47,262 nt of DNA from Bacteroidales bacterium. GTDB taxonomy: Bacteria > Bacteroidota > Bacteroidia > Bacteroidales > UBA932. Below the pieces are notes generated by a model. That model was not told where the DNA came from. It searched no databases and worked only from the letters and a program-made list of their open reading frames with translations. The stretch's first letter is position 1. Every line of letters begins with the position of its first letter. Of this stretch, positions 1 to 8,510 are shown piece by piece. Location of the stretch: positions 1-47,262 of the forward strand of contig JAILIM010000021.1 of NCBI GenBank assembly GCA_024695285.1, read 5' to 3'. A program made the position numbers and the translations under genes.

Positions 1-1878
1 GGCCTTCCCGCCGGTATCCTGCACACTTATGAGAAAATATGGACAAAGGTCTATCCTGAATCCCGCCCCGCGTCCTATGCCATTGCTGACCAGATAGTGG
101 CTGCCATCAAGGCCAGAACCGACGGCCTGTTCCGCCTCGGCCTGACCACGGGAACGACGCCCACGTCCCTCTACAATGAACTGGCCCGGCGTTACCAGGC
201 CGGTGAGGTATCCTTCAAGAACGTGGAGGTGGTCTCCATCGACGAGTATTACCCTTCATCGAAGGATGAGCTCCAGAGCCGTAACCACAGGCTCCACGAG
301 GCACTGCTTGACCGCGTGGACATACTCAAGGAGAATATCCACATCCCTGACGGCACCGTGCCGCAGGATACCCTGACCGACTATTGCGCCCGCTTCGACA
401 CCATAGCCCGCGGGCTCGACCTCCTGGTTATCGGTGTAGGCGAGCAGGGGCAGGTCGGTTTCAACGAGGCAGGCTCCAACGACAAGACCAGGACCCGCAC
501 CGTCCGCCTGTCCTACGCATCCAGGAAGCGTCAGTCCGCCAATTTCAACCACGACCTGGCTGCTACCCCAGATAAAGCCATCACCCTGGGTCTAAGCACC
601 ATGCTCTCCGCACAGCGCATTATACTCATGGCCTGGGGCGAAGACAAGGCGGCCGCCGTCAAGGCCATTGCGGAAGGGGAGATCGACTCCTCCTGCCCCG
701 CATCCTTCCTTCAGCGCCACGACCACATTTCCTTCTACGTCGACGAGTCGGCGGCAAGCCTGCTCACGCGCTCTGTGTCACCCTGGCTCGTCGGACCCTG
801 CGACTGGACGCCCAAGTTCATCCGCAAGGCGGTGGTGTGGCTATGCCAGACCGTAGGCAAACCCATACTGAAGCTCACGGAAAAAGATTATCTGGACAAC
901 AACCTGAGCGAACTGCTGGAAAAGGTCGGTTCCTTCAACAAGGTCAACATCGACGTCTTCAACGACCTTCAGCACACCATCAGCGGATGGCCGGGCGGAA
1001 AGTCGGGGGCAGACGACAGCACGCGTCCTGTCAGCGCTGTCCCGTATCCCAAGACCGTGCTCATTTTCTCGCCGCATCCCGATGACGACGTAATTTCCAT
1101 GGGCGGTACGTTCATCCGCCTGGTCAGCCAGGGGCACAACGTACACGTGGCCTACCAGACGTCCGGCAACGTGGCGGTGGCGGACGACTTCGTGCTCCAG
1201 CAGCTGGATGCTGCGCACGAGCTCGGATTTGCCGACAAGTTCAACGAAATCAAGGAAATAATTGACCGCAAGGTTCCAGGCGAGCCCGAGCCGCGCAAAC
1301 TGCTTGACATCAAGGGTGCCATCCGCCGCAGCGAGGCCCGCGGCGCCGTCCGTTCCTTCGGCCTGAACGAAAACTCCAACGTCCATTTCCTCAACCTGCC
1401 GTTCTATGAGTCCGGCGGCATCAAGAAAAAGCCCCGCACACAGGCGGACGTGGACATCATCAAGAACCTTATCTGCGAGCTCAAGCCCCATATGATTTTC
1501 ATGGCCGGCGACCTTGCCGACCCTCATGGCACCCACCGTGTCTGCACCGAAGCGGCCCTTACCGCCCTGGAGCAGCTCAAGGAAGAGAACCATCCCTGGC
1601 TCGCCGAGACCCACGTATGGCTCTACCGCGGCGCCTGGATGGAATGGGAACTTGGACGCGTGGACATGGCCGTGCCCCTGTCTCCTGACGAGGTGATCAT
1701 GAAGCGCCACGCCATTTTCCGCCACATATCCCAGAAAGACATAGTGCCGTTCCCCGGCGAGGATTCCCGCGAATTCTGGCAGAGGGCGGAGGACAGGACG
1801 CAGAACACCGCGCGCCTTTACGACCAGCTCGGAATGGCCGAGTATCAAGCAATCGAAGTATTCCTAAAATTATATTAA
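1..1878 (+). CDS. NagB-like / PIG-L (LmbE) deacetylase fusion protein, 5'-truncated by window edge
   Basis: The reading frame is open from base 1 with no stop, so about 625 C-terminal residues are visible and the N-terminus lies outside the window; the GTG at 97 is not a credible start. Residues about 20-255 resemble glucosamine-6-phosphate deaminase, with TTGTTP and SIDEYYP motifs. Residues about 340-620 form a PIG-L/LmbE-type deacetylase domain with the SPHPDDD metal motif and a later HGTHRVC histidine segment. This fusion, about 650 residues long, is known in Bacteroidota and is predicted to act on N-acetylglucosamine derivatives. The deaminase loop reads GVGEQGQVGFNE (codons 147-156 region), where active NagB has GEDGHIAFNE, so the usual catalytic Asp and His are both Gln. 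The deaminase half may therefore be inactive or altered. The true nagB follows 12 bp downstream. Confidence 0.85.
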   Translation, partial: GLPAGILHTYEKIWTKVYPESRPASYAIADQIVAAIKARTDGLFRLGLTTGTTPTSLYNELARRYQAGEVSFKNVEVVSIDEYYPSSKDELQSRNHRLHEALLDRVDILKENIHIPDGTVPQDTLTDYCARFDTIARGLDLLVIGVGEQGQVGFNEAGSNDKTRTRTVRLSYASRKRQSANFNHDLAATPDKAITLGLSTMLSAQRIILMAWGEDKAAAVKAIAEGEIDSSCPASFLQRHDHISFYVDESAASLLTRSVSPWLVGPCDWTPKFIRKAVVWLCQTVGKPILKLTEKDYLDNNLSELLEKVGSFNKVNIDVFNDLQHTISGWPGGKSGADDSTRPVSAVPYPKTVLIFSPHPDDDVISMGGTFIRLVSQGHNVHVAYQTSGNVAVADDFVLQQLDAAHELGFADKFNEIKEIIDRKVPGEPEPRKLLDIKGAIRRSEARGAVRSFGLNENSNVHFLNLPFYESGGIKKKPRTQADVDIIKNLICELKPHMIFMAGDLADPHGTHRVCTEAALTALEQLKEENHPWLAETHVWLYRGAWMEWELGRVDMAVPLSPDEVIMKRHAIFRHISQKDIVPFPGEDSREFWQRAEDRTQNTARLYDQLGMAEYQAIEVFLKLY

Positions 1879-1890
1879 TCAACAATCACT

Positions 1891-2670
1891 ATGCAAGTTA
1901 TCATACGCAACACTATGGTTGAGGCCTCTGTCTGGGCCGCCCGCTACATCGCCGACAAGATCAACGCCAAGGCCGCCGTTTCCGACAAGCCTTTCGTCAT
2001 CGGACTCTGCACCGGCTCTACTCCCATTGAGACCTACGCCGAACTCATCCGCCTCGTCAAGGCAGGGAAGGTGTCCTTCAAGAACGTGATCTCATTCAAT
2101 ATGGACGAATATGTCGGCCTCCCCGTCGAGCATCCCGAGAGCTACCACAGCTTCATGCACAAGTATCTTTTTGACCACATCGACGAGCCTGCCGGGAATA
2201 TCCACATCCTCGACGGCAACGCCCCCGACCTTGCGGCAGAGTGCGCTGCATATGAGAAGGCCATCGAGGCTGCCGGAGGATTCGACCTCTTCCTCGGCGG
2301 CGTGGGAGAAGACGGCCACATCGCTTTCAACGAGCCTTTCTCCTCTCTCCAGTCCCGCACCCGCGTCATCACGCTGACCCGCGAGACCCGCGAAGTGAAC
2401 TCCCGTTTCTTCGACGGCGACATGGAGAAGGTGCCCGCCCAGGCGCTTTCCGTCGGTGTCGCGACCGTCATGGGCGCAAAGGAAGTCCTGGTGCTGGCAT
2501 TCGGTTCCAAGAAAGCCCGCGCCATCAAGGATGCAGTCGAAGGACCTATGTCCCACTATTGCACCCTCAGCGCCCTGCAGAACCATCCCGCCGGCATCAT
2601 CGCCTGCGACGAGCCGGCCGTCGGTGAACTCAAGGTTAACAGCTACAGGTATTTCAAGGCCACTGAGTAG
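1891..2670 (+). CDS. nagB: glucosamine-6-phosphate deaminase
   Basis: The 259-residue product is close to the usual family length of about 260. It converts glucosamine-6-phosphate to fructose-6-phosphate and ammonia in the cytoplasm, linking amino-sugar catabolism to glycolysis. Visible motifs are the phosphate-binding LCTGSTP near residue 38, NMDEYVGL near residue 71 with the proton-transfer Asp, and GVGEDGHIAFNEP near residue 135 with intact catalytic Asp, His and Glu. It follows the NagB/PIG-L fusion by 12 bp and precedes lnt by 2 bp, so all three probably share a transcript. The intact active site contrasts with the degenerate one in the upstream fusion, which suggests this protein carries the deaminase activity. 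Confidence 0.95.
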   Translation: MQVIIRNTMVEASVWAARYIADKINAKAAVSDKPFVIGLCTGSTPIETYAELIRLVKAGKVSFKNVISFNMDEYVGLPVEHPESYHSFMHKYLFDHIDEPAGNIHILDGNAPDLAAECAAYEKAIEAAGGFDLFLGGVGEDGHIAFNEPFSSLQSRTRVITLTRETREVNSRFFDGDMEKVPAQALSVGVATVMGAKEVLVLAFGSKKARAIKDAVEGPMSHYCTLSALQNHPAGIIACDEPAVGELKVNSYRYFKATE

Positions 2671-2672
2671 GC

Positions 2673-4298
2673 ATGGCGAAGACTCTGTCGACCAAGGCCA
2701 CGCTCTGGTGTCTCTCCGCCGCATCCGCAGTGCTGCTGAGCATTCCATGGCTCGTGCCGCACATGGGGTTGGTTTCCCTGGTGGCGCTGGTGCCGCTGCT
2801 CCTTGCCGAATACATTGCGGCAGGAGCCGGAGTGAAGCGCTTCTGGATATGGCACTACAGTACATTCGTACTCTGGAACGCCCTGACGACGTTCTGGGTG
2901 TGCAATGCCACGGTGGGCGGCGGCATCTTTGCAGTCCTGGCCAATGCGTTGCAGATGTCTCTTGTCTTCGGACTGTTCCGCCTTTCACGCAAGCGCCTCA
3001 AAGGGGTGGTACCATATGTGTTCCTTGCCGTGGCCTGGATAGCCTGGGAACGCTGGTACCTGACCAGCGCCGAGATTTCCTGGCCCTGGCTTGTGCTGGG
3101 TAATGCTTTCGCCACCAGTATCAAGGATATACAGTGGTACAGCGCCACCGGCACGCTCGGGGGCTCCCTATGGATATGGTGCTCCAACCTCGGCATTTTC
3201 GGGCTTCTGGTTGCCGTTTCGAACGGCAGCTGGCAGCGGTGGAACGGAAAGGCCCGCACCGCCGCAGCCTCCGGTCTCGCCCTGGTGCTTCTCGGCCCGC
3301 TCGTTTGCTCAGAAATAATGTACGGAGCCTATGAGGAACGCTCCGAGCGCAAGGTAGAAGTGGTCATAGGACAGCCCAACCTCGACCCCTACAAGAAATT
3401 CGAATCGATGAGCCAGGCGCAGCAGACCGACGTGCTCCTGCGCCTGCTTGCCGATTCCCTGAAAACCGCCCCGGCGGATTTGCTGCTTGCCCCCGAGACA
3501 TTCACCTTCGACGTGTTTCTCAATGACATACCGTCGTCGCCGACCTGGCAGCGCTTCCACTCTTTCCTGCAGGACTACCCGCAGAGCGACATACTTTTCG
3601 GCGCTGCTACCAGTGAACTGTTCTTTACGGCTTCGCCTCCAGGCCTGCTGTGCTACCCGTACGGAAAGGGCTGGCGCGTGCCCCGCAACAGCGCCATAAT
3701 GCTGTCACCGGACGGCCGCACCGAAGTCTTCCACAAGAGCAAGCTGGTTGTGGGCACGGAACTCACCCCGTATCCGAAGGTCTTCGTACCGCTGGATAAC
3801 TGGCTGGCGAAGAAATTCAACAACGGGCGTCCGATGATGGCGCGCGACAGCGGCCAGAAGGAGATTTCACTCCTGCACCTGTCGGACGGTACGCCCCTGG
3901 GCTGCGCCGTGTGCTATGAATCCGTCTACGGAGAATACTGCACCGGCTATGCTTCAAAGGGTGCCGGGTTCATGGCCGTGATTACCAACGACTCGTGGTG
4001 GGGCAATACTCCCGGCTACAGGCAGCATCTCAGCTACAGCTCCCTCCGGGCCATAGAACTCAGGCGCGACATCGCACGCTGCGGCAACAGCGGCATCAGC
4101 TGTTTCATCGACCAGCGCGGCCGCATCCTGCAGCAGGGGCCCTGGTGGGAAGAAGCCACGCTGCGCGGCACCGTGAACGTGAATACCAGACAGAGTTTCT
4201 TTACCCGCAACGGGGATATCGCAGGTCGCGTCTGCTCCTTCGTTTTCCTGCTGCTTTTAGCCCTCCTGGTGGTCAAGTTCTTGCTTCCGAAGAAATAG
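2673..4298 (+). CDS. lnt: apolipoprotein N-acyltransferase
   Basis: The 541-residue protein has an N-terminal half of hydrophobic helices (about residues 10-220) and a C-terminal nitrilase-like domain, the architecture of Lnt. This inner-membrane enzyme adds the third acyl chain to the N-terminal Cys of lipoproteins. The nitrilase triad is visible as Glu275 (APETFTF), Lys355 (HKSKLVV) and Cys414 (AVCYESVYGE); the segment TNDSWWG is also typical. A last hydrophobic stretch sits near the C-terminus. The ATG lies 2 bp after the nagB stop, which implies cotranscription although the functions differ. The window encodes several predicted lipoproteins that would be substrates. Confidence 0.93.
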   Translation: MAKTLSTKATLWCLSAASAVLLSIPWLVPHMGLVSLVALVPLLLAEYIAAGAGVKRFWIWHYSTFVLWNALTTFWVCNATVGGGIFAVLANALQMSLVFGLFRLSRKRLKGVVPYVFLAVAWIAWERWYLTSAEISWPWLVLGNAFATSIKDIQWYSATGTLGGSLWIWCSNLGIFGLLVAVSNGSWQRWNGKARTAAASGLALVLLGPLVCSEIMYGAYEERSERKVEVVIGQPNLDPYKKFESMSQAQQTDVLLRLLADSLKTAPADLLLAPETFTFDVFLNDIPSSPTWQRFHSFLQDYPQSDILFGAATSELFFTASPPGLLCYPYGKGWRVPRNSAIMLSPDGRTEVFHKSKLVVGTELTPYPKVFVPLDNWLAKKFNNGRPMMARDSGQKEISLLHLSDGTPLGCAVCYESVYGEYCTGYASKGAGFMAVITNDSWWGNTPGYRQHLSYSSLRAIELRRDIARCGNSGISCFIDQRGRILQQGPWWEEATLRGTVNVNTRQSFFTRNGDIAGRVCSFVFLLLLALLVVKFLLPKK

Positions 4299-4311
4299 TT
4301 TTGTATCTTTG
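4280..4311 (+). promoter_or_regulatory. Bacteroidota-type promoter for the LysE-family gene
   Basis: CTTG (-33) at 4280-4283 is followed after 20 nt by TATCTTTG (-7, TAnnTTTG) at 4304-4311. The ATG at 4318 is only 6 nt past the -7 box, so transcription would start at or very near the start codon. The promoter lies inside the end of lnt. Confidence 0.55.
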
Positions 4312-4317
4312 CAGGCT

Positions 4318-4944
4318 ATGCTCACAGAGTTGCTGAAAGCCATATTGATCGGTATCCTGGCATCCGCCCCGGTGGGACCGGTGTCGGTGCTCGTGATGCA
4401 GAAATCTTTCTGCCACGGCAGGATGGCCGGTCTTGCGGCGGGAGCGGGTTCCGCAATCGTAGACACATTCTTCGCCGTGGCGAGTCTTTTCGCCTTCATG
4501 GTGGTCAGCGACTTCTTCTCCAGGCACGAGCAGTGGATTTTCATCGGCGGCGGTATTCTGGTGGTAGTACTGGGGTACTTCATGCTGCGCCGCAAGCCTT
4601 TGGAAAACAAGATAATGGTTGCAGAGACCAGCAAGAGCAAGGCAGTTCAGTATGCTCTCCAGGCTGCCGGCTGCTGCCTGGCGAATCCTGGCGCCATTGC
4701 TTATATGTTCGCCCTAGTGACCCTTTTCCGTCTCGATGTCGGTAATTCTGAAAGCCCTGTGTGGCTTATAGCGCTTTTCGTGTTCCTCGGTGCACTGGTT
4801 TGGTGGTTTTCGCTTGCCTTCGCCGCCGACAAACTCCGTGAGCGCTTCAATGTTGAAACCATCAACCGCGTGAACAAAGTCGCAGGCTATGCCGTCATCT
4901 TTTTCGGCATCTTGTTGATAGTGCGCGGCATCATACTGCTTTGA
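4318..4944 (+). CDS. LysE/RhtB-family amino-acid exporter
   Basis: This 208-residue integral membrane protein has about six hydrophobic segments and the family signature near the N-terminus (SAPVGPVSVLVMQK, about residues 14-27). LysE-family proteins export amino acids or related small molecules across the inner membrane; the substrate cannot be told from sequence. I chose the ATG at 4318; an in-frame TTG at 4309 lies inside the -7 promoter box and is unlikely to be used. The stop is followed after 2 bp by the PASTA protein gene. Confidence 0.85.
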   Translation: MLTELLKAILIGILASAPVGPVSVLVMQKSFCHGRMAGLAAGAGSAIVDTFFAVASLFAFMVVSDFFSRHEQWIFIGGGILVVVLGYFMLRRKPLENKIMVAETSKSKAVQYALQAAGCCLANPGAIAYMFALVTLFRLDVGNSESPVWLIALFVFLGALVWWFSLAFAADKLRERFNVETINRVNKVAGYAVIFFGILLIVRGIILL

Positions 4945-4946
4945 TT

Positions 4947-5735
4947 ATGGCAAAGAAGACTAAATCCGCCTCCGGCAACTGGATAGTCAGGAACCTTCTG
5001 CTCGGCGTGCTATTCGTGCTTATCGTGGTCGGCGCCGCAAGCATTTTCCTGTCCATACGCACCCGCCACGGCAAGGAAGTGACCGTGCCCGACCTGACCA
5101 GCCAGACCGTGCGTGACGCCGCATCCACGGCTTCCGCCGCAGGCCTGCGTGTCCAGGTCATCGATTCGGTCTATATGAAGCGTATGTCGCGCGGGGCAGT
5201 GGTGAGCCAGCTTCCCAAGGCCGGTTCCAAGGTGAAGCCCGGGCGCAAGATTTCCCTGACAATCAACTCCATAGTGCCCAAGAAGGTCTCCATGCCCAAC
5301 TTGGTGCACGTGTCGCTCCGCCAGGCCAAGGCCGAACTGTCGGCCAAGGGCCTCGTGCTCGGGCGCCTGAACTATGTCAGCGACATTGCGACCAACAACG
5401 TCCTGCGACAGATGTACAGGGGCTATGACGTGGAGCCCGGCAAGCAGCTCTATACCGGTTCCGTCATCGACCTCGTGGTCGGCCTGAACGGCACAGATGC
5501 AATGACCTATGTGCCCAATCTCCACGGCTTCAAGTATCTCCGCGCCGTGGATGCCCTCCATGATAATTCATTGAATGTCAGTGGCCTTTTCTTTGACAAG
5601 ACGGTCCGTACATATAGCGATTCCCTGAACGCCGTGGTCTATTCCCAGCGTCCTTCCGCAACCGGCTATCCGACTGTGATGGGCACGGGAGTGACCCTGT
5701 ACCTCTCCCTCGATGCTGACAGAGCCGCTGACTGA
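4947..5735 (+). CDS. membrane-anchored PASTA-domain protein
   Basis: The 262-residue protein has a short basic N-terminus, one transmembrane helix (about residues 14-36) and then roughly three PASTA repeats to the C-terminus, marked by VPDLTSQTVRDA, MPNLVHVSLRQAKAEL and VPNLHGFKYLRAVDAL. PASTA repeats bind peptidoglycan fragments in kinases and penicillin-binding proteins of Gram-positive bacteria, but here no kinase or transpeptidase domain is attached. The topology implies a periplasmic C-terminal region. The gene is 2 bp downstream of the LysE gene and its end overlaps the RluD-family gene by 23 bp. A cell-wall role is inference from the domain only. Confidence 0.85.
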   Translation: MAKKTKSASGNWIVRNLLLGVLFVLIVVGAASIFLSIRTRHGKEVTVPDLTSQTVRDAASTASAAGLRVQVIDSVYMKRMSRGAVVSQLPKAGSKVKPGRKISLTINSIVPKKVSMPNLVHVSLRQAKAELSAKGLVLGRLNYVSDIATNNVLRQMYRGYDVEPGKQLYTGSVIDLVVGLNGTDAMTYVPNLHGFKYLRAVDALHDNSLNVSGLFFDKTVRTYSDSLNAVVYSQRPSATGYPTVMGTGVTLYLSLDADRAAD

Positions 5736-6768
5736 TCCCGATTTCCTGCAGGACGAAGAACAGGAGATGTTCGAGCACTTCCGAATGGAAGTTGACCCCG
5801 GACAGGACCCCCTGCGCATAGACAAGTACATGGCGGCGCACATGGAGAAAACCTCGCGCCACCGGGTGCAGTGCGCCATCAAGGAAGGCTTCGTGCAGGT
5901 GGGAGACAAAACGGTGAAAGCCAACTACATAGTCCGTCCCGGCGACATCATACGCTTCGTGATGCCTTACAGGCGCCGCGGGGTTGAGATCCTGCCGCAG
6001 GAGATTCCTCTCGACATCGTCTATGAAGACGATGACGTGCTGGTGCTCAACAAGCCTGCAGGCATGGTAGTGCATCCCGGCCACGGCCATTATGAATCCA
6101 CTCTTGTCAACGCTCTCGCATTCCACTTAGGCATTTCCCAGGGCCCCGACGGCGACGATGAAAGGATGGGCATACTTGTCCACCGCATCGACAAGGATAC
6201 CAGCGGCCTGCTTGCCGTCGCCAAGAACGATGAAGCGCAGCTGAACCTCGCCCGCCAGTTCTTCGACCACACGATAGAGCGCCGCTACGTGGCCATAGTC
6301 TGGGGTGATATGCCTTCGGATGAGGGCACGGTCGATGCCGCCCTGATGCGCGATCCTTCCGACCGGCTCAGGTTCACGACCACCGACGACCTTGAAAGGG
6401 GCAAACGGGCTGTTACTCACTGGCGCGTGCTGGAGCGCCTCGGCTTCGTGACCCTCGTCGAGTGCAAGCTGGAAACGGGACGCACCCACCAGATACGCGT
6501 CCACATGAGCAGCATCGGACACCCGATTTTCTGCGACGAGCGCTATGGCGGCACGGAGATACGCAAGGGCACCATTTATTCCAAGTACAAGCAGTTCATC
6601 CACAACTGCTTTGAACTCTGTCCGCGTCAGGCCCTGCATGCCAAGACCCTCGGTTTCGTGCACCCCCGCACCCGCAAGTTCATACAGTTTGATTCCGAAC
6701 TGCCTGCTGACATGGTTGCCCTCCTGGACAAGTGGCGCCGCTACGCATCCAATATGCCGGAGGAATAA
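5713..6768 (+). CDS. RluD-family 23S rRNA pseudouridine synthase
   Basis: The 351-residue protein has an N-terminal S4 RNA-binding domain (about residues 35-95, beginning LRIDKYMAAHMEK) and a RluA/RluD pseudouridine synthase domain. The catalytic Asp is Asp160 in HRIDKDTSGLL, and the family motifs GRTHQIRVHM and GHPI(F) follow. It is expected to isomerise uridines in the helix 69 region of 23S rRNA. The ATG at 5713 overlaps the PASTA gene by 23 bp; a second ATG at 5767 gives a product that still includes the S4 domain, so the start is uncertain. The gene ends in a palindromic terminator shared with the convergent RNase G gene. Confidence 0.9.
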   Translation: MLTEPLTDPDFLQDEEQEMFEHFRMEVDPGQDPLRIDKYMAAHMEKTSRHRVQCAIKEGFVQVGDKTVKANYIVRPGDIIRFVMPYRRRGVEILPQEIPLDIVYEDDDVLVLNKPAGMVVHPGHGHYESTLVNALAFHLGISQGPDGDDERMGILVHRIDKDTSGLLAVAKNDEAQLNLARQFFDHTIERRYVAIVWGDMPSDEGTVDAALMRDPSDRLRFTTTDDLERGKRAVTHWRVLERLGFVTLVECKLETGRTHQIRVHMSSIGHPIFCDERYGGTEIRKGTIYSKYKQFIHNCFELCPRQALHAKTLGFVHPRTRKFIQFDSELPADMVALLDKWRRYASNMPEE

Positions 6769-6773
6769 AAAAA

Positions 6774-6807
6774 AGAAAGGAGCGCTACTCGAGTAGCGCT
6801 CCTTTTT
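6774..6807. terminator. bidirectional palindromic terminator between rluD-like gene and RNase G gene
   Basis: A near-perfect inverted repeat centred at 6790/6791 (CTC|GAG) pairs about 15 bp on each side, flanked by A-rich sequence on the left and T5 on the right. The stop codon of the minus-strand RNase G gene (6785-6787) lies in the stem. Confidence 0.8.
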
Positions 6808-8347
6808 CATCGTAGAATTCATACTGCAGGATGCTGTGTTCCGTCATTTCGACGACCTTCAGCTTGCATTTGTGCTTGCGTTTCCACTTTGATGCAAATG
6901 AATTCCAGCCCCGGGTAATGTAGGCCCCGAGTATCGGGCTGACTTTCAACGTGAACTGTCTGGACCCCGTACGTTCGATGAGGTCGGCGAGCCTGCGTTC
7001 AATCTGCTCGTCAATTACCACCGTGGAGGCTATCTTGCCGGTGCCGTGGCAGACAGGGCATTTCTCCGTGGTGTTGATTTCAGTGACCGGGCGGATACGC
7101 TGGCGGGTGATCTGCATGAGGCCGAACTTGGTCAGGGGCAGCACGTTGTGCTTGGCCCTGTCGCCGGCCATGAGCTCGCACATATACTTGTAGAGCTCAT
7201 TGCGGTGTTCTACCTTGTCCATGTCGATGAAATCGACTATGACTATGCCGCCCATATCCCGGAGACGCAGCTGGCGCGCAATTTCTTCGGCAGCCAGCTT
7301 GTTCACCTCGAAGGTGTTCTCCTCCTGGTCGTTGGTTTTGGCGCGGATACCGCTGTTGACGTCGATGACGCCGAGGGCTTCGGTGGTCTCGATGACCAGA
7401 TATGCGCCCTGTTTCATGGGCACCACTTTTCCGAATGAGCTCTTTATCTGGCGGGTGACCTCAAAATGGTCGAAGATGGATTCCTTGCCGTCGTAGAGCC
7501 TGACGATTTTCTCCTGTTCGGGAGATATCATTGAAATGTAGCGGCGTATCTCCTCGTAGATTTTCTCATCGTTGACATAGATGTTGGAAAAACTGTCGTT
7601 GAGGAGGTCGCGCAGGATAGTGGTGGTCTTGGAATACTCCGTGAAGAGCAGTCCCGTGCCTTTGCTTTTCGAGATCTTTTTCCAGGCGCTTTCCCATTTT
7701 TCAATAAGGGAGCGCAGTTCCGCAACCAGCACGGCGGCCGAACTGCCTTCCGCTGCCGTGCGGATGATGGCTCCGTAGTTCTTGGGAAGGATGTTGCCTA
7801 CGAGTGTCTCGAGTCTTCTCTTTTCCTCTTTCGAGGCGATTTTTTGGGAAACGCTCACTTTCTCTGCGAAAGGGAGCAGCACAATGTTCCGTCCTGCCAG
7901 TGAAATCTCAGCGGTCAGCCTGGACCCCTTTGTGGAAATCGGTTCCTTGACAATCTGTCCGATAATCATCTGGCCCGGTTTGAGAAAGTCTTCGATGCGC
8001 CCTTCCTTTGCAAGGGGAGCGCCGACCTTGATGCTTGAGAAGAGCTCACCCATATTGCGGTTGGGGTTGCTCTCCCTTACGAAGCGGTCGAAGGCGTCGA
8101 AGTGCAGACCGAGGTCCAGATAATGGACAAATGCCTCTTTGGTGTCGCCGATATCCACGAAAGCAGCGTTCAGGGCGGGAAGTATCTTCTTGACTCTGCC
8201 AAGATATACGTCCCCCACCGAAAAGCTGTGGCCCTGGCTCGATTCTCTGTTCAGCTCGATGAGGCGGTGGTTTTCAAGCAATGCTATACGCACCTCGGCC
8301 GAGCCCACATCGACCACAAGGTCTTTTTCTTGGCGTTCGGACTCCAT
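6785..8347 (-). CDS. rng: ribonuclease G / E family endoribonuclease
   Basis: The 520-residue protein matches RNase G length and lacks the long C-terminal scaffold of RNase E. An S1-like RNA-binding region near residues 35-125 begins with GDVYLGRVKKILP. The catalytic core has the two metal-binding Asp motifs GVIDVNSGI and IVDFIDMDK, and the Zn-link CPVCHGTG lies near residue 405. It processes 16S rRNA 5' ends and takes part in mRNA decay in the cytoplasm. It is downstream of a 29-residue basic protein gene and the HU gene, with a terminator-like hairpin in between. Its stop codon lies within the palindrome at 6774-6807. Confidence 0.93.
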   Translation of the reverse strand: MESERQEKDLVVDVGSAEVRIALLENHRLIELNRESSQGHSFSVGDVYLGRVKKILPALNAAFVDIGDTKEAFVHYLDLGLHFDAFDRFVRESNPNRNMGELFSSIKVGAPLAKEGRIEDFLKPGQMIIGQIVKEPISTKGSRLTAEISLAGRNIVLLPFAEKVSVSQKIASKEEKRRLETLVGNILPKNYGAIIRTAAEGSSAAVLVAELRSLIEKWESAWKKISKSKGTGLLFTEYSKTTTILRDLLNDSFSNIYVNDEKIYEEIRRYISMISPEQEKIVRLYDGKESIFDHFEVTRQIKSSFGKVVPMKQGAYLVIETTEALGVIDVNSGIRAKTNDQEENTFEVNKLAAEEIARQLRLRDMGGIVIVDFIDMDKVEHRNELYKYMCELMAGDRAKHNVLPLTKFGLMQITRQRIRPVTEINTTEKCPVCHGTGKIASTVVIDEQIERRLADLIERTGSRQFTLKVSPILGAYITRGWNSFASKWKRKHKCKLKVVEMTEHSILQYEFYDEKGALLE

Positions 8348-8366
8348 TTGGGTTTAAAAATAAAAC

Positions 8367-8396
8367 AAAAGACCCGGCCGGATCTCCCGCCGGGCC
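8367..8396 (-). terminator. terminator after the 29-residue basic protein gene
   Basis: On the minus strand GGCCCGGC and GCCGGGTC (one G-U pair) can form a stem, followed by TTTTGTTTTATTTTT. It lies between the 29-aa gene and the RNase G start, so it may limit read-through into rng. Confidence 0.65.
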
Positions 8397-8404
8397 TAGA
8401 GCGA

Positions 8405-8494
8405 CTATTTCTTCTTGTGCCTGTTCAGACGCAAGCGCTTTTTACGCTTGTGCGTCGCCATTTTGTGTCTTTTATGCTTCTTTCCGTTGGGCAT
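8405..8494 (-). CDS. 29-residue Lys/Arg/His-rich conserved small protein (ribosome-associated?)
   Basis: The frame runs from ATG (8494-8492) to TAG and encodes 29 residues beginning MPNGKKHKRHK and ending RLNRHKKK, with more than half Lys, Arg or His. I recall near-identical tiny proteins in other Bacteroidales next to HU and RNase G genes, which argues for a real gene. Such an extremely basic tiny protein most plausibly binds rRNA as a ribosomal-type protein, but this is inference. The start is 16 bp downstream of the HU stop, so it may be cotranscribed with HU, and it has its own downstream terminator. Confidence 0.7.
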   Translation of the reverse strand: MPNGKKHKRHKMATHKRKKRLRLNRHKKK

Positions 8495-8510
8495 ATGTTG
8501 TTGATTTGGA

